NCBI GenBank assembly: GCA_022599775.1
Contig: JAHZLQ010000033.1
Location: forward strand, 62,001-126,000
Origin: Gammaproteobacteria bacterium
GTDB lineage: Bacteria > Pseudomonadota > Gammaproteobacteria > Nevskiales > Nevskiaceae
DNA: 64,000 nucleotides
Direction: 5' to 3'
The notes beneath the pieces were generated by a model, which was not told the DNA's origin, did not search any database, and saw only the letters and a program-made list of their open reading frames with translations. The number at the start of each line of letters is the position of its first letter. Position 1 is the first letter of the stretch. The position numbers and the translations under genes were made by a program. Positions 55,897-64,000 of this stretch are shown in pieces.

Positions 55897-58800
55897 ATGA
55901 CAGCAGAGCTGTTACAGGATCTGACCAACAACGCGACGCCGTTGCTGGCGCTCGCCATGTTGCACAACACGCTTCGGGCCCGACGGAAGGTCCATGGCAC
56001 ATGGTTTGGCGTGCTGACCGGTATGTTGTTCGGCGCCACCGCGATGATCGGTATGGCCTTTCCGTTCGTCCTGAGTTCGGGTCTGATCTTCGATTCACGC
56101 TCGGTGGTAATGAGTCTGGCAGGACTGTTCGGCGGCCCGCTGGTGGCGGGTGTGGCCGCATTGATGGCGATCGCCTACCGGAGCTGGCTTGGCGGGATCG
56201 GCACATTCACCGGCGTGGCAGTGATCCTCAGCGCGACCTCGATCGGTATTGCTGCGCACTGGCTGAAGCAACGGGGCCGGCTGAAGCCCGGGCTCGTGAG
56301 TTTTCTTGCCTTGGGCCTGTTCGTGCACCTGGTTTCGCTGTTGTGGATGCTGAGCCTGCCGAATGCGCTGTTCGGCGATGTCATGCGGCACGTGGCCGGC
56401 CCGTTTCTGAGCGTGCTGACGCTTTCGACCTTGGTTTTCGCGCATCTGTTCCAGCTCGGCGAGGATCAGGAGCTGGCGGCGAAATCGCTTGCCGAAAGCG
56501 AGGAAAGATTCCGCAAGCTGGTGGAGGGATCGCTGGTTGGCGTGTATGTGATCCAGGGGCGGCGCGTGGCCTACGCCAATCCCGCGCTCGATGAAATCTT
56601 CGGCTATCCGGAAGGCGGGCTTGAGGGTCGGATGGTCAGGACCCTGGTGGCGCCGGATAGCTTTTCCGAGGTTTACGAAAGGCTGCAGCGTCAGTTCGGT
56701 GATACGCCGGGCAGTCTCCGATATTCATTTCAGGCGGTGAAAGCGGACCGGACGGCCTTTGTGGCCGAGGTGTTCGGAAGCCGGGCCCTGTACGGCGGCA
56801 AGCCCGCCATCGTAGGCATGCTGCTCGATGTGACCGAGCGGCAGCAGACCGCCCGCCGCTTGTCCGAGAGCGAGCGTCTGTTGCGCGAGTCCCAGATGGT
56901 GGCCCGGATCGGCAGCTACCAGTACGACTTCAGGACGCGCTGCTACACCACGTCGGCATTCGTCGACGAAATGCTGGGACTCGAGCCCGGACAGGCGAAA
57001 TCGGACGCCGCCTGGCTCGATCTGGTTGACCCCGGCTACCGCGCAGAGGTCGAGCGGCAAGCCATCGAGGCCGCCGGCCAGAATGATTCCGAACAAACGT
57101 ATCCGATCATCCGGCCGCGTGACGGCCAGCGACGCTGGTTGCACAGCGTGGCGCGTACGGAACGAGACGAGGCCGGCCGGCCATCACGGGTGGTGGGCAT
57201 CATCCAGGATGTCACCGAACGTCGCGAAGCCGAACTCGCCGCCGAATCAAGCGAGAGCAAGTTCCGGGTGCTGGTGAACGCGATTCCGGATCTGGTCTGG
57301 CTGAAGGATCCTCAGGGAGTCTTTCTCACCTGCAACCGCCAATTCGAGCGATTCATGGGGCGCGCCGAAGCGGAGGTGATCGGAAAGACGGATTTCGATT
57401 TCGTCGACCATGAATCGGCGGTGCAGTTTCGTGCCGACGACAAGCGGGTTCTCGAATCGGGACGGACCATCGTCAATGAGGAGCGTTTGCAGGGAGCGAT
57501 CCATGGCGAGCCGAGATTACTCGAAACGGTCAAGACGCCGTTGTACGGCGCCACCGGCGATCTGATCGGTGTGCTCGGTGTTGCGCGTGACATCACCCAG
57601 CGCAAGGCAGTGGAAGACGCGCTGCGCCTGAGCGAGCGCTTGCACAGTCGCGCTCAACGTGTCGCGCAGATAGGGCATTGGGAATTCGACCACCGGAGCA
57701 GCGAAATGCATTGGTCGGACGAGGTTTACCGAATTTTCGAGCGGGATCCGAAGTCCTTTACCCCCAATTTCGAAAGCTCACTTGAGGCCACGCACCCGGA
57801 TGATCGGGAATGGGTGAAGGCGACCTTCGAGGATGCGGCGAAACGCGGCAAGCAATATCAACTGATACATCGCATTCAGCAGCCTTCGGGCGAGATCAAG
57901 TACGTCGAGGAACGCGCGCAGTTCGTGATGGACAGTGACGGCACGCCGCTGCGGACGGTGGGTACGGCTCAGGACGTCACCGAACGACGCCGGGTTCAAC
58001 TGGATCTGGAGCGTCAACTGCACAACAACCGGCTGATGCTGGACACGATGACGGACGGCTACCTGCGCCTTGACGCGCAAGGAAACATCCTCGACGTCAA
58101 CCAGGCGTACTGCCGGATGCTTGGATATGAAAAGGCCGAACTGATCGGGAGCACGGTCGGCAAGCTCCGCGTTGAGAATAATCCGCTCGAAGTTCCCGAA
58201 ATCGCAGCGACGGTCCTTCAGGCAGGGCATCTGCGCTTCGAAACCTATCATCGACGCAAGGACGGCGGGGTGATTCTGTTCGAGTCCAGCGCCACGGCGA
58301 TGCCCGGCGTAGAGCCAGCCCAGATCGCCGCGTTTCTGAGGGACGTCACCGAGCAGCGCAGCATCGAAGCGCACTACCGGGAACTCGTTAATCGGATTCC
58401 AGCCGGCGTCTTCCGATATCGGGCTGATCGTCTCGGTCGTGGGCGCTTGGAATATGTGAGTCCGGAGTTCTGCCGTCTGCTGAAGGTCCAAAAATCCGAT
58501 GCGCTCGGACAACCCGAGCATCTGTTAAATCGCATGTGCCCTGAGGACCGTGCGGAGTTCCAGCGGAGGCGGAGGCACGCCGGCAACGGAAGCCGGTTGT
58601 TCAGTTGGGACGGACGCCTCAGGCTGGACGATCAAATTCGATGGGTACATGTCGAGGCTGGAGCGACCGAAGAGGTCGGTGGCGCGATGGTCTGGCACGG
58701 GATCGCAACCGACGTGACCGAGCGGCAGCTGCTGCTCGACCGCATGCGTCTGGATTCGGCAGTGATCGCGAGCACGACTGAGTCGATCATCGTGACTGAC

Positions 58801-60435
58801 CTTGAGTCGAATATCGTCTCCGTCAACAAGGCGTTCACCGATATGACGGGTTACACGGCAACCGAAGTACTCGGCAAGCAAGTGCGCCTGTTGAAGTCTG
58901 GTCGTCACGACGAAGCTTACTATCAGGCAATGTGGCGCGACCTCCTGATGTTGGGTCGCTGGCAGGGGCAGATATGGAACCGTCGCAAGTCCGGCGAAAT
59001 CTATCCCGAATTGCTCAATCTCAGCGTCGTTCGCAACGAGGAAGGTAAGCCCACCCATTACGTGGGCGTCGCCAGTGATATCAGTTCGCTCAAGCGCAGC
59101 GAAGAGAAGCTTGAACATCTTGCGCACCATGACGCCTTGACCGGCTTGCCCAATCGCTTGTTACTCGCATCCCGTGTCCAGCATGCGGTGGAACAGGCGC
59201 GACGCGGAAACTTTCAGCTTGCCGTATTGTTTTTGGATCTGGATCGATTCAAGACGGTAAACGATGGGCTGGGGCACCCGATCGGCGATCAACTCCTCAT
59301 CGCAGTTGCAGATCGCCTCCGCACCCTGTTGCACGAAGACGATACCTTCGGTCGGCTGGGCGGAGACGAATTTCTCATCCTTATCGAACGCCTGGAGGAA
59401 GCCTCCGATGCCGCCAGCCTGGCGCGGATACTGCTCGATTCTCTATCCCAACCGTTTGTTCTGGAAAGCGGCCACGAGCTCTACATTCAGGCCAGCGTCG
59501 GAATCAGCGTCTATCCATCGGACGGGCAAACCGGTGAAATCCTGATCAGGAACGCCGATGCCGCCATGTTCCGAGCCAAAGATCAGGGAAGGAATGCGCT
59601 GCATTTCTATACGGAAGCGTTGACCGTCCAGGCCAGCGAGCGGCTGAATCTAGAGACGGGCATGCGTCGTGCGCTGGACCAAGGCGACTTCATGGTTTGG
59701 TACCAGCCGATCTACCGCTTTTCCGACCGTCGGATCGTCGGCGCCGAAGCCTTGCTGCGATGGCGGGGGAGCGACGGCAAACTGATCCCGCCCGATCGGT
59801 TCATCCCGGTCGCCGAGGACAGCGGCCTGATACTCGATCTCGGCTTATTTGTGCTCGAAACCGCCTGCGTGGATCTCAAACGCTGGCTCGATTCGGGTCT
59901 GCAAATCGAAACGCTGGCCATCAACCTCTCACCACAACAGCTGCGCGGGCAGAACCTGGAACAAAGCATCGCCGAGCTGATCGCCCGAACTGGGGCTCCC
60001 GCACACTTGCTGGAACTGGAGATCACCGAACGCGGATTGATGGACCTGGGACAAAATACCCTTCAGAAATTGAAAGCACTCAAGGCGCTCGGCGTGCAAC
60101 TGGCGATTGACGACTTCGGAACTGGATATTCATCCTTGAGCTATCTCAAACGCATGCCGGTGGACAAGCTCAAGATCGATCGTAGCTTCGTCGAGGGGCT
60201 GCCCTCGGACGTCAGCGACGTAGCCATCGTTCAAACGATTGTCGCAATCGCGCAGGCAATGCAGATGCGTGTGCTCGCCGAGGGTGTGGAGGTGGATGCG
60301 CAGTTCGACTTTCTCGAAAGCATCGGCTGCGAGGAATGCCAGGGTTATCTGTTCGGCCCTGCGGTACCGGAAGACCAGTTCGCGGAACATCTGCGTGGCA
60401 GGCCGACCCCGACTGTACTGCGCGACCGCAGTTGA
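55897..60435 (+). CDS. LytS-type 5TM, seven-PAS, GGDEF-EAL sensor
   Basis: A 1512-aa membrane sensor for c-di-GMP turnover. Residues about 28-190 form a 5TMR_LYT-type membrane domain (GTWFGVLTGMLFGATAMIGM). Seven PAS units follow, starting near RFRKLVEGSLVGVYV, RESQMVARIGSY, KFRVLVNAIPDLVW, RAQRVAQIGHWEF, MLDTMTDGYLRL, YRELVNRIPAGVF and SAVIASTTESIIV. The GGDEF site is GRLGGDEFLIL; the upstream inhibitory site reads HEDD instead of RxxD. The EAL domain has EALLRW, NLSPQQL, LEITERGL and IDDFGTGYSSLSYL, so phosphodiesterase activity is expected. Both catalytic domains look intact. It is divergent from the peptidase gene. Confidence 0.94.
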   Translation: MTAELLQDLTNNATPLLALAMLHNTLRARRKVHGTWFGVLTGMLFGATAMIGMAFPFVLSSGLIFDSRSVVMSLAGLFGGPLVAGVAALMAIAYRSWLGGIGTFTGVAVILSATSIGIAAHWLKQRGRLKPGLVSFLALGLFVHLVSLLWMLSLPNALFGDVMRHVAGPFLSVLTLSTLVFAHLFQLGEDQELAAKSLAESEERFRKLVEGSLVGVYVIQGRRVAYANPALDEIFGYPEGGLEGRMVRTLVAPDSFSEVYERLQRQFGDTPGSLRYSFQAVKADRTAFVAEVFGSRALYGGKPAIVGMLLDVTERQQTARRLSESERLLRESQMVARIGSYQYDFRTRCYTTSAFVDEMLGLEPGQAKSDAAWLDLVDPGYRAEVERQAIEAAGQNDSEQTYPIIRPRDGQRRWLHSVARTERDEAGRPSRVVGIIQDVTERREAELAAESSESKFRVLVNAIPDLVWLKDPQGVFLTCNRQFERFMGRAEAEVIGKTDFDFVDHESAVQFRADDKRVLESGRTIVNEERLQGAIHGEPRLLETVKTPLYGATGDLIGVLGVARDITQRKAVEDALRLSERLHSRAQRVAQIGHWEFDHRSSEMHWSDEVYRIFERDPKSFTPNFESSLEATHPDDREWVKATFEDAAKRGKQYQLIHRIQQPSGEIKYVEERAQFVMDSDGTPLRTVGTAQDVTERRRVQLDLERQLHNNRLMLDTMTDGYLRLDAQGNILDVNQAYCRMLGYEKAELIGSTVGKLRVENNPLEVPEIAATVLQAGHLRFETYHRRKDGGVILFESSATAMPGVEPAQIAAFLRDVTEQRSIEAHYRELVNRIPAGVFRYRADRLGRGRLEYVSPEFCRLLKVQKSDALGQPEHLLNRMCPEDRAEFQRRRRHAGNGSRLFSWDGRLRLDDQIRWVHVEAGATEEVGGAMVWHGIATDVTERQLLLDRMRLDSAVIASTTESIIVTDLESNIVSVNKAFTDMTGYTATEVLGKQVRLLKSGRHDEAYYQAMWRDLLMLGRWQGQIWNRRKSGEIYPELLNLSVVRNEEGKPTHYVGVASDISSLKRSEEKLEHLAHHDALTGLPNRLLLASRVQHAVEQARRGNFQLAVLFLDLDRFKTVNDGLGHPIGDQLLIAVADRLRTLLHEDDTFGRLGGDEFLILIERLEEASDAASLARILLDSLSQPFVLESGHELYIQASVGISVYPSDGQTGEILIRNADAAMFRAKDQGRNALHFYTEALTVQASERLNLETGMRRALDQGDFMVWYQPIYRFSDRRIVGAEALLRWRGSDGKLIPPDRFIPVAEDSGLILDLGLFVLETACVDLKRWLDSGLQIETLAINLSPQQLRGQNLEQSIAELIARTGAPAHLLELEITERGLMDLGQNTLQKLKALKALGVQLAIDDFGTGYSSLSYLKRMPVDKLKIDRSFVEGLPSDVSDVAIVQTIVAIAQAMQMRVLAEGVEVDAQFDFLESIGCEECQGYLFGPAVPEDQFAEHLRGRPTPTVLRDRS

Positions 60436-60460
60436 GTCGCGCTGCGCCGTCGGCCTGTCG

Positions 60461-61333
60461 CTATTCCACGACCGACGGATTGATCTCCCGAGGCGAGCCC
60501 AGCATCGCCCGGTGCGAGGGTGGCTGGCGACCGCCGCTGTCCTTGATGCCGTACTGTTTGCCGAGTTCGGCACCGATGAAGGTATTCCCGGATTTTTCCG
60601 GTCGTTCGGGATCGCGATATAGCGCGGCGATGACGTGCCCGGTGAATTCCGGCGTTTCGGCGATGTCCCAGAAGCCCGCATATTTTTCGGGTTCGCTGGC
60701 CATGACACGGCGTGTGCGCTCGGTCTGCAACATACCCATCCAGATCGAGGCCGTGCTCACGCCAAACGGCCGGAGATCCACGGCCATGTCATGCGCGAAC
60801 TTGTCGACGCCGGCCTTCTGCGCGCCATAGGCAGGCCCGTGCATGTAGCAACTGGCGCCGAACGAGGAGGTGAAAGCGATCAGGCCGCTCTTCTGTTCCA
60901 CCATCAGTGGCGCCGCATGCCAGCTCGCCACGTAAGCCGATCGCAGTCCGACGTCGAGGATGTTCACCATGTCCAGCGACTTGGTCCAGAAGCCGCCCTT
61001 TTTGATGAGATCGTCATGCAGGTAGGTGGCATTGTTGACCAGAATATCGAGCCGGCCCTGTTCGTTCCTGATGCGTTCGAACAGCGCCGCCACGGACCGG
61101 TCATCCGCGTGCTCGCAGGCCACGGCGACGCCGCGGCCTCCGGCCGCCGTGACGGCCGCGGCGGTGGCGCCGATGGTGCCGGGCAGGACGGCGTCGCCTT
61201 CCTTGAGCGAGCGCCCGGTGACGTAGACCGTGGCGCCGCCGGCACCAAGCGCGCAGGCGATCCCCTGGCCCGCGCCACGACTGGCGCCAGTGACGAGCGC
61301 GACGATACCGCTAAGGGGCTTGTTGTCGGACAT
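60461..61333 (-). CDS. DHRS1-like short-chain dehydrogenase
   Basis: A 290-aa SDR resembling human DHRS1: VTGASRGAGQGIA, ATVYVTGRSLKEG, GRLDILVNNATYL, the active site SSFGASCYMHGPAYGAQKAG, and MGMLQTERTRRV. ATG 61333 has AGGAG upstream. It is the last gene of a minus-strand operon, 11 bases after the CoA ligase. DHRS1-type SDRs act on steroids and other carbonyls; the exact substrate is unknown. Confidence 0.85.
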   Translation of the reverse strand: MSDNKPLSGIVALVTGASRGAGQGIACALGAGGATVYVTGRSLKEGDAVLPGTIGATAAAVTAAGGRGVAVACEHADDRSVAALFERIRNEQGRLDILVNNATYLHDDLIKKGGFWTKSLDMVNILDVGLRSAYVASWHAAPLMVEQKSGLIAFTSSFGASCYMHGPAYGAQKAGVDKFAHDMAVDLRPFGVSTASIWMGMLQTERTRRVMASEPEKYAGFWDIAETPEFTGHVIAALYRDPERPEKSGNTFIGAELGKQYGIKDSGGRQPPSHRAMLGSPREINPSVVE

Positions 61334-61344
61334 TGGTTCTGCTC

Positions 61345-62910
61345 CTATTGCAACGCGTCTGCTACCGCCGCGCGCAGCTGATACTTCATGACCTTGCCGG
61401 AGGCGTTGGTCGGCAGCACCGGCAGACATTCGATCTGGCGCGGCACCTTGTAGTTGGCCATGTGCTCCCGGCACCAGCGGATCAGCGATTCGGCTTCGAT
61501 TTTCTGGCCGGGGCGCGGCACCACATAAGCCTTGCCGACCTCACCCAGCCGTGCATCGGGCACGCCGATCACCGCAACCTGGGCGATCGCGGGATGTGCC
61601 GCCATGCCACGCTCGATCTCGGCCGGGTAGCAGTTGAAGCCACCACTGATGTACATGTCCTTGAGGCGGTCGGTGATGCGCAGATAGCCACGCTCGTCGA
61701 GTACACCGATGTCGCCGGTGTGGAACCAGCCCTGTGCATCGACGGCCTCGCAGGTGGCTGGCTCGTCGTCGAGATAGGCCTGCATCACGTTGTAACCACG
61801 GACCACGACTTCGCCGGCCTCGCCGGTGGCGACGGGACGATTGTCGCCGTCGAAGCAGGCGACCTCGATACCGGGAATCGCACGGCCGCAGGTGCTGGCG
61901 ATGGTCTGTGCATCGTCGTCGGCCTCGCACAGCGAGACGATGCCGCAGGTCTCGGTCAGGCCGTAGCCCGTGAGCACCACCTTGAACCCCAGATCGGCGC
62001 GAATGCGTTCGATCAGGGCGGGGGCAATCGCGGCGGCGCCGGTGATCGTGGCGCGCAGGGACGACAGGTCGGCACTGCTGCGCTCGAGGTCGTCGAGCAG
62101 GCCGATGAACAGCGTCGGCGGGCCGGGCAGCACCGATATCCGCTCCTCGGCGATGCGCCGGAGAATCTGACGCGCGTCGAACACCGCCTGCGGCAACACC
62201 GTGCAACCGGCCAGCAGACCGCCGAGCCAGCCGACCTTGTAGCCGAACGAGTGAAAGAACGGATTGACCACAAGATAGCGGTCCTCCGGCACCAGTTGCA
62301 CCTTCTTCGACCACTCCGAGATCACGCGCAGATTCTGCGCATGCGTGGTCACGGCGCCCTTGGGGCGACCGGTGGTGCCGGAGGTGAACAGGATGTCCAT
62401 CACCGAATCGCCCCGCACGGCCTCGCTGCGGGCTTGAACCTGTGCGGCCTCGGTATCGCTGCCGCGCGTCAGAAAATCGCTCCAGAGGGTATCGCCGGTT
62501 TCGGCCCCGGACAGCACCACAATATGCCGCAGCGTCGGCGGGCGATGCGGCGCCAGCAGACTCGGGTAGTGTTGATCGAGGAAGCGGCCCACCGTGAACA
62601 GCAAGCGTGCCTGACTCTTTTGGAGGACGTATGCGGCTTCGGCTCCGCGCATGCGCGTGTTGAGCGGCACCAGTACGGCGCCCACGCTGTGTATCGCCAG
62701 ACCGGCCACGATCCATTCAAGACTGTTCGGCGCCCAGATCGCGACGCGGTCGCCGGCCCGGATGCCGAAGGCGATGAGCGATCGCGCGGCGCCCAGGCGC
62801 GCGGCATCGAGTTCGGAATAGCTGATCGACTCGCCATTTTCGGTGATCACCGCGGTTTGCCCACCACGCTGTTGCACTGAGGCGGCGAATGCCTGCGCAA
62901 CGGTGTTCAT
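61345..62910 (-). CDS. FadD3-like acyl-CoA ligase
   Basis: A 521-aa AMP-forming CoA ligase. It shows the ATP motif FTSGTTGRPKG, VLTGYGLTETCG, WFHTGDIG, ITDRLKDMYISGGFNCYPAE and the C-terminal Lys in NASGKVMKYQL. The stretches NPFFHSFGYKVGW and VLPGPPTLF match actinobacterial FadD3, which activates the indane propionate left from steroid rings C and D. It lies 16 bases after an SDR gene and 11 before another. The FadD3 role is inference from similarity; other acids are possible. Confidence 0.88.
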   Translation of the reverse strand: MNTVAQAFAASVQQRGGQTAVITENGESISYSELDAARLGAARSLIAFGIRAGDRVAIWAPNSLEWIVAGLAIHSVGAVLVPLNTRMRGAEAAYVLQKSQARLLFTVGRFLDQHYPSLLAPHRPPTLRHIVVLSGAETGDTLWSDFLTRGSDTEAAQVQARSEAVRGDSVMDILFTSGTTGRPKGAVTTHAQNLRVISEWSKKVQLVPEDRYLVVNPFFHSFGYKVGWLGGLLAGCTVLPQAVFDARQILRRIAEERISVLPGPPTLFIGLLDDLERSSADLSSLRATITGAAAIAPALIERIRADLGFKVVLTGYGLTETCGIVSLCEADDDAQTIASTCGRAIPGIEVACFDGDNRPVATGEAGEVVVRGYNVMQAYLDDEPATCEAVDAQGWFHTGDIGVLDERGYLRITDRLKDMYISGGFNCYPAEIERGMAAHPAIAQVAVIGVPDARLGEVGKAYVVPRPGQKIEAESLIRWCREHMANYKVPRQIECLPVLPTNASGKVMKYQLRAAVADALQ

Positions 62911-62926
62911 GATCGCGTTCGGACGA

Positions 62927-63697
62927 TCAGTCCGCCCACATCAGATAGCCGTTGTCGATCCGCATTTCCGTGCCCTGGATGAATCTGGATTCGTCGGAGG
63001 CCAGAAACAGCACCAGATTGGCGATGTCCGTCGGTTCGCAGAATCGTGCCATCAGTTGTTTGGCATCCTTTTCGCGCACGGCCGGCATCTGACCGGGTTT
63101 CAGCGAGCCGTGCAGGCCGCTGATCATCGGTGTGCGGATGCCGTCCGGATGTATGGAGTTGCAGCGGATCTTGTAGCCCTTCATGCGGCAATGCGCGGCG
63201 ATGCTGCGCGTCATGGCCGCGACCGCGCCCTTGGAGGCGCTATAGGCGCAGAACGAGGACACACCGCCGATGCCAGCCATCGAGGACATGTTGACGATCG
63301 AGCCGCCACCCCGGCGCAGCATCGCCTGCATCGCGTATTTGCAGCCCAGGAAATAGCCGTCTGAATTGATGCGCTGGATCTTCTGCCACAGTTCGAGGTC
63401 GGTGTCCTCGATCGTGCCGTAGGCGAGGATCGCGGCGTTGTTGACAAGGATGTCGAGACCGCCGAAACGTTCCTCGGTATTGGCCACCACGGTCTGCCAG
63501 TCCGATTCGCTGGCGATATCCAGTTTCATGAAACTGGCGTTGTCGCCGATGTCCGCGGCGGCGTGTTGTCCGGCTTCCTCTGCGACATCGGTCAACACCA
63601 CCTTGGCACCTTCACGTGCCAACACTCGCGCGTCTTCCAGCCCCGCGCCGCTGGCTGCGCCAGTGACGATGGCGACCTTGCCTTCGACTCTTCCCAT
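62927..63697 (-). CDS. SDR, 3alpha/20beta-hydroxysteroid-dehydrogenase-like
   Basis: A 256-aa SDR: VTGAASGAGLEDARVL, ILVNNAAILAYG, MSSMAGIGGVSSFCAYSASKG and NSIHPDGIRTPMI. The style matches hydroxysteroid and cyclopentanol dehydrogenases. ATG 63697 has GGGAAC upstream. It is the second gene of the minus-strand operon that enters from the right edge. Confidence 0.87.
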   Translation of the reverse strand: MGRVEGKVAIVTGAASGAGLEDARVLAREGAKVVLTDVAEEAGQHAAADIGDNASFMKLDIASESDWQTVVANTEERFGGLDILVNNAAILAYGTIEDTDLELWQKIQRINSDGYFLGCKYAMQAMLRRGGGSIVNMSSMAGIGGVSSFCAYSASKGAVAAMTRSIAAHCRMKGYKIRCNSIHPDGIRTPMISGLHGSLKPGQMPAVREKDAKQLMARFCEPTDIANLVLFLASDESRFIQGTEMRIDNGYLMWAD

Positions 63698-63828
63698 GTT
63701 CCCGTGTCCTGTTCTGAGGGTTCGGTTCCGGAGGCTGACGCCACGCCGGTCGATACCGCAGAAGAATTGTTGGGAACCTCGGGGTTTTGCTCTTCGTCCG
63801 TTGGGGTGAGCCGCTTGCGATACCGGCT

Positions 63829-64000
63829 TCAGTCGGTGGGCCCCGCGTTGATGCCGCCCGGCACATTGTGTTCAAAGCACTTTTCCTCGATGCGTTCGTG
63901 CAGGCGCCAGCCCTGCGTCGTGCGCACCCAGCGGTCGTGGTACCAAAGGCCGAAGAACATCACCTGTCGCTCCCGCTCAGGTACATCGATCACCATCGGG
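63829..64000 (-). CDS. SnoaL/NTF2-like protein, 3' part only
   Basis: The last 56 codons and stop of a gene cut by the right edge. The minus strand reads VMFFGLWYHDRWVRTTQGW, then RLHERIEEKCFEHNVPGG, the typical end of SnoaL-like nuclear-transport-factor-2 fold proteins found in steroid and aromatic catabolic clusters. The stop is at 63829-63831, 131 bases before the SDR start. With the frame ending inside a codon at base 64000, the rest lies outside the window. Confidence 0.8.
   Translation of the reverse strand, partial: PMVIDVPERERQVMFFGLWYHDRWVRTTQGWRLHERIEEKCFEHNVPGGINAGPTD

Noticed and set aside
61333-62880. 515-codon frame antisense to the CoA ligase
   Set aside because: His/Arg-rich antisense translation; the ligase motifs on the minus strand are clear.

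Overview
The window looks like chromosome from a high-GC gammaproteobacterium. The cluster fabD-fabG-acpP-fabF-pabB-pabC-mltG-tmk-holB-pilZ, a type II secretion block with rhombosortase, and ybhN/ybhP/clsB homologues all fit that class. Steroid-type catabolic genes and many TonB receptors hint at a Nevskiales/Solimonadaceae-like relative, but that placement is inference. No rRNA, tRNA, CRISPR array, integrase or transposase was seen. Genes are tightly packed, and many neighbours overlap by 4 bases (ATGA or TTGA), which helps to fix starts.

Left part (1-14.3 kb). The window opens inside bcsC, the cellulose export channel, followed by a TPR lipoprotein. Next come a secreted repeat protein and an esterase as a translationally coupled pair on the minus strand. 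A yybP-ykoY manganese riboswitch precedes a GDT1/TMEM165-type manganese exporter. Then follow an orphan ParA ATPase, an HSDL2-like dehydrogenase, acnA with a strong terminator, and a membrane protein/alpha-beta hydrolase pair.

Accessory block (14.3-22.4 kb). A three-gene cassette (TonB-dependent receptor, lipoprotein tyrosine-type phosphatase, secreted PHP phosphoesterase) sits between a diverged duplicate of the 3' end of mnmA (14361-14520) and the intact mnmA (20612-21751). Its right side abuts a gene fragment that lacks the start of its signal peptide. A yefM-yoeB toxin-antitoxin pair with a recognisable operator lies directly upstream of mnmA and overlaps its start. Both flanks of mnmA therefore carry accessory DNA.

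Secretion and housekeeping (22.4-38 kb). gspG-H-I-J-K-L-M-N and a Nudix gene run on the minus strand. Divergent from them is a rhombosortase gene overlapping fabD, which leads the fatty-acid/folate/murein/replication cluster ending in pilZ. Rhombosortase processes GlyGly-CTERM proteins exported by type II secretion, so the two divergent units probably work together.

Right part (38-64 kb). This holds a two-cNMP-domain/rhodanese protein, a GST, two overlapping SDR genes, small membrane and dioxygenase genes, ybhN with divergent ybhP-clsB, zwf, a DUF819 transporter, a HIT protein and a CHASE-GGDEF cyclase. Then come an SDR divergent from a TonB receptor, a secreted zinc peptidase divergent from a seven-PAS GGDEF-EAL sensor, and a minus-strand catabolic operon (SnoaL-like, SDR, FadD3-like CoA ligase, DHRS1-like SDR) that runs off the right edge. 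c-di-GMP enzymes and a cellulose exporter in one window suggest surface-attachment control, although BcsA, the usual c-di-GMP target, lies outside.
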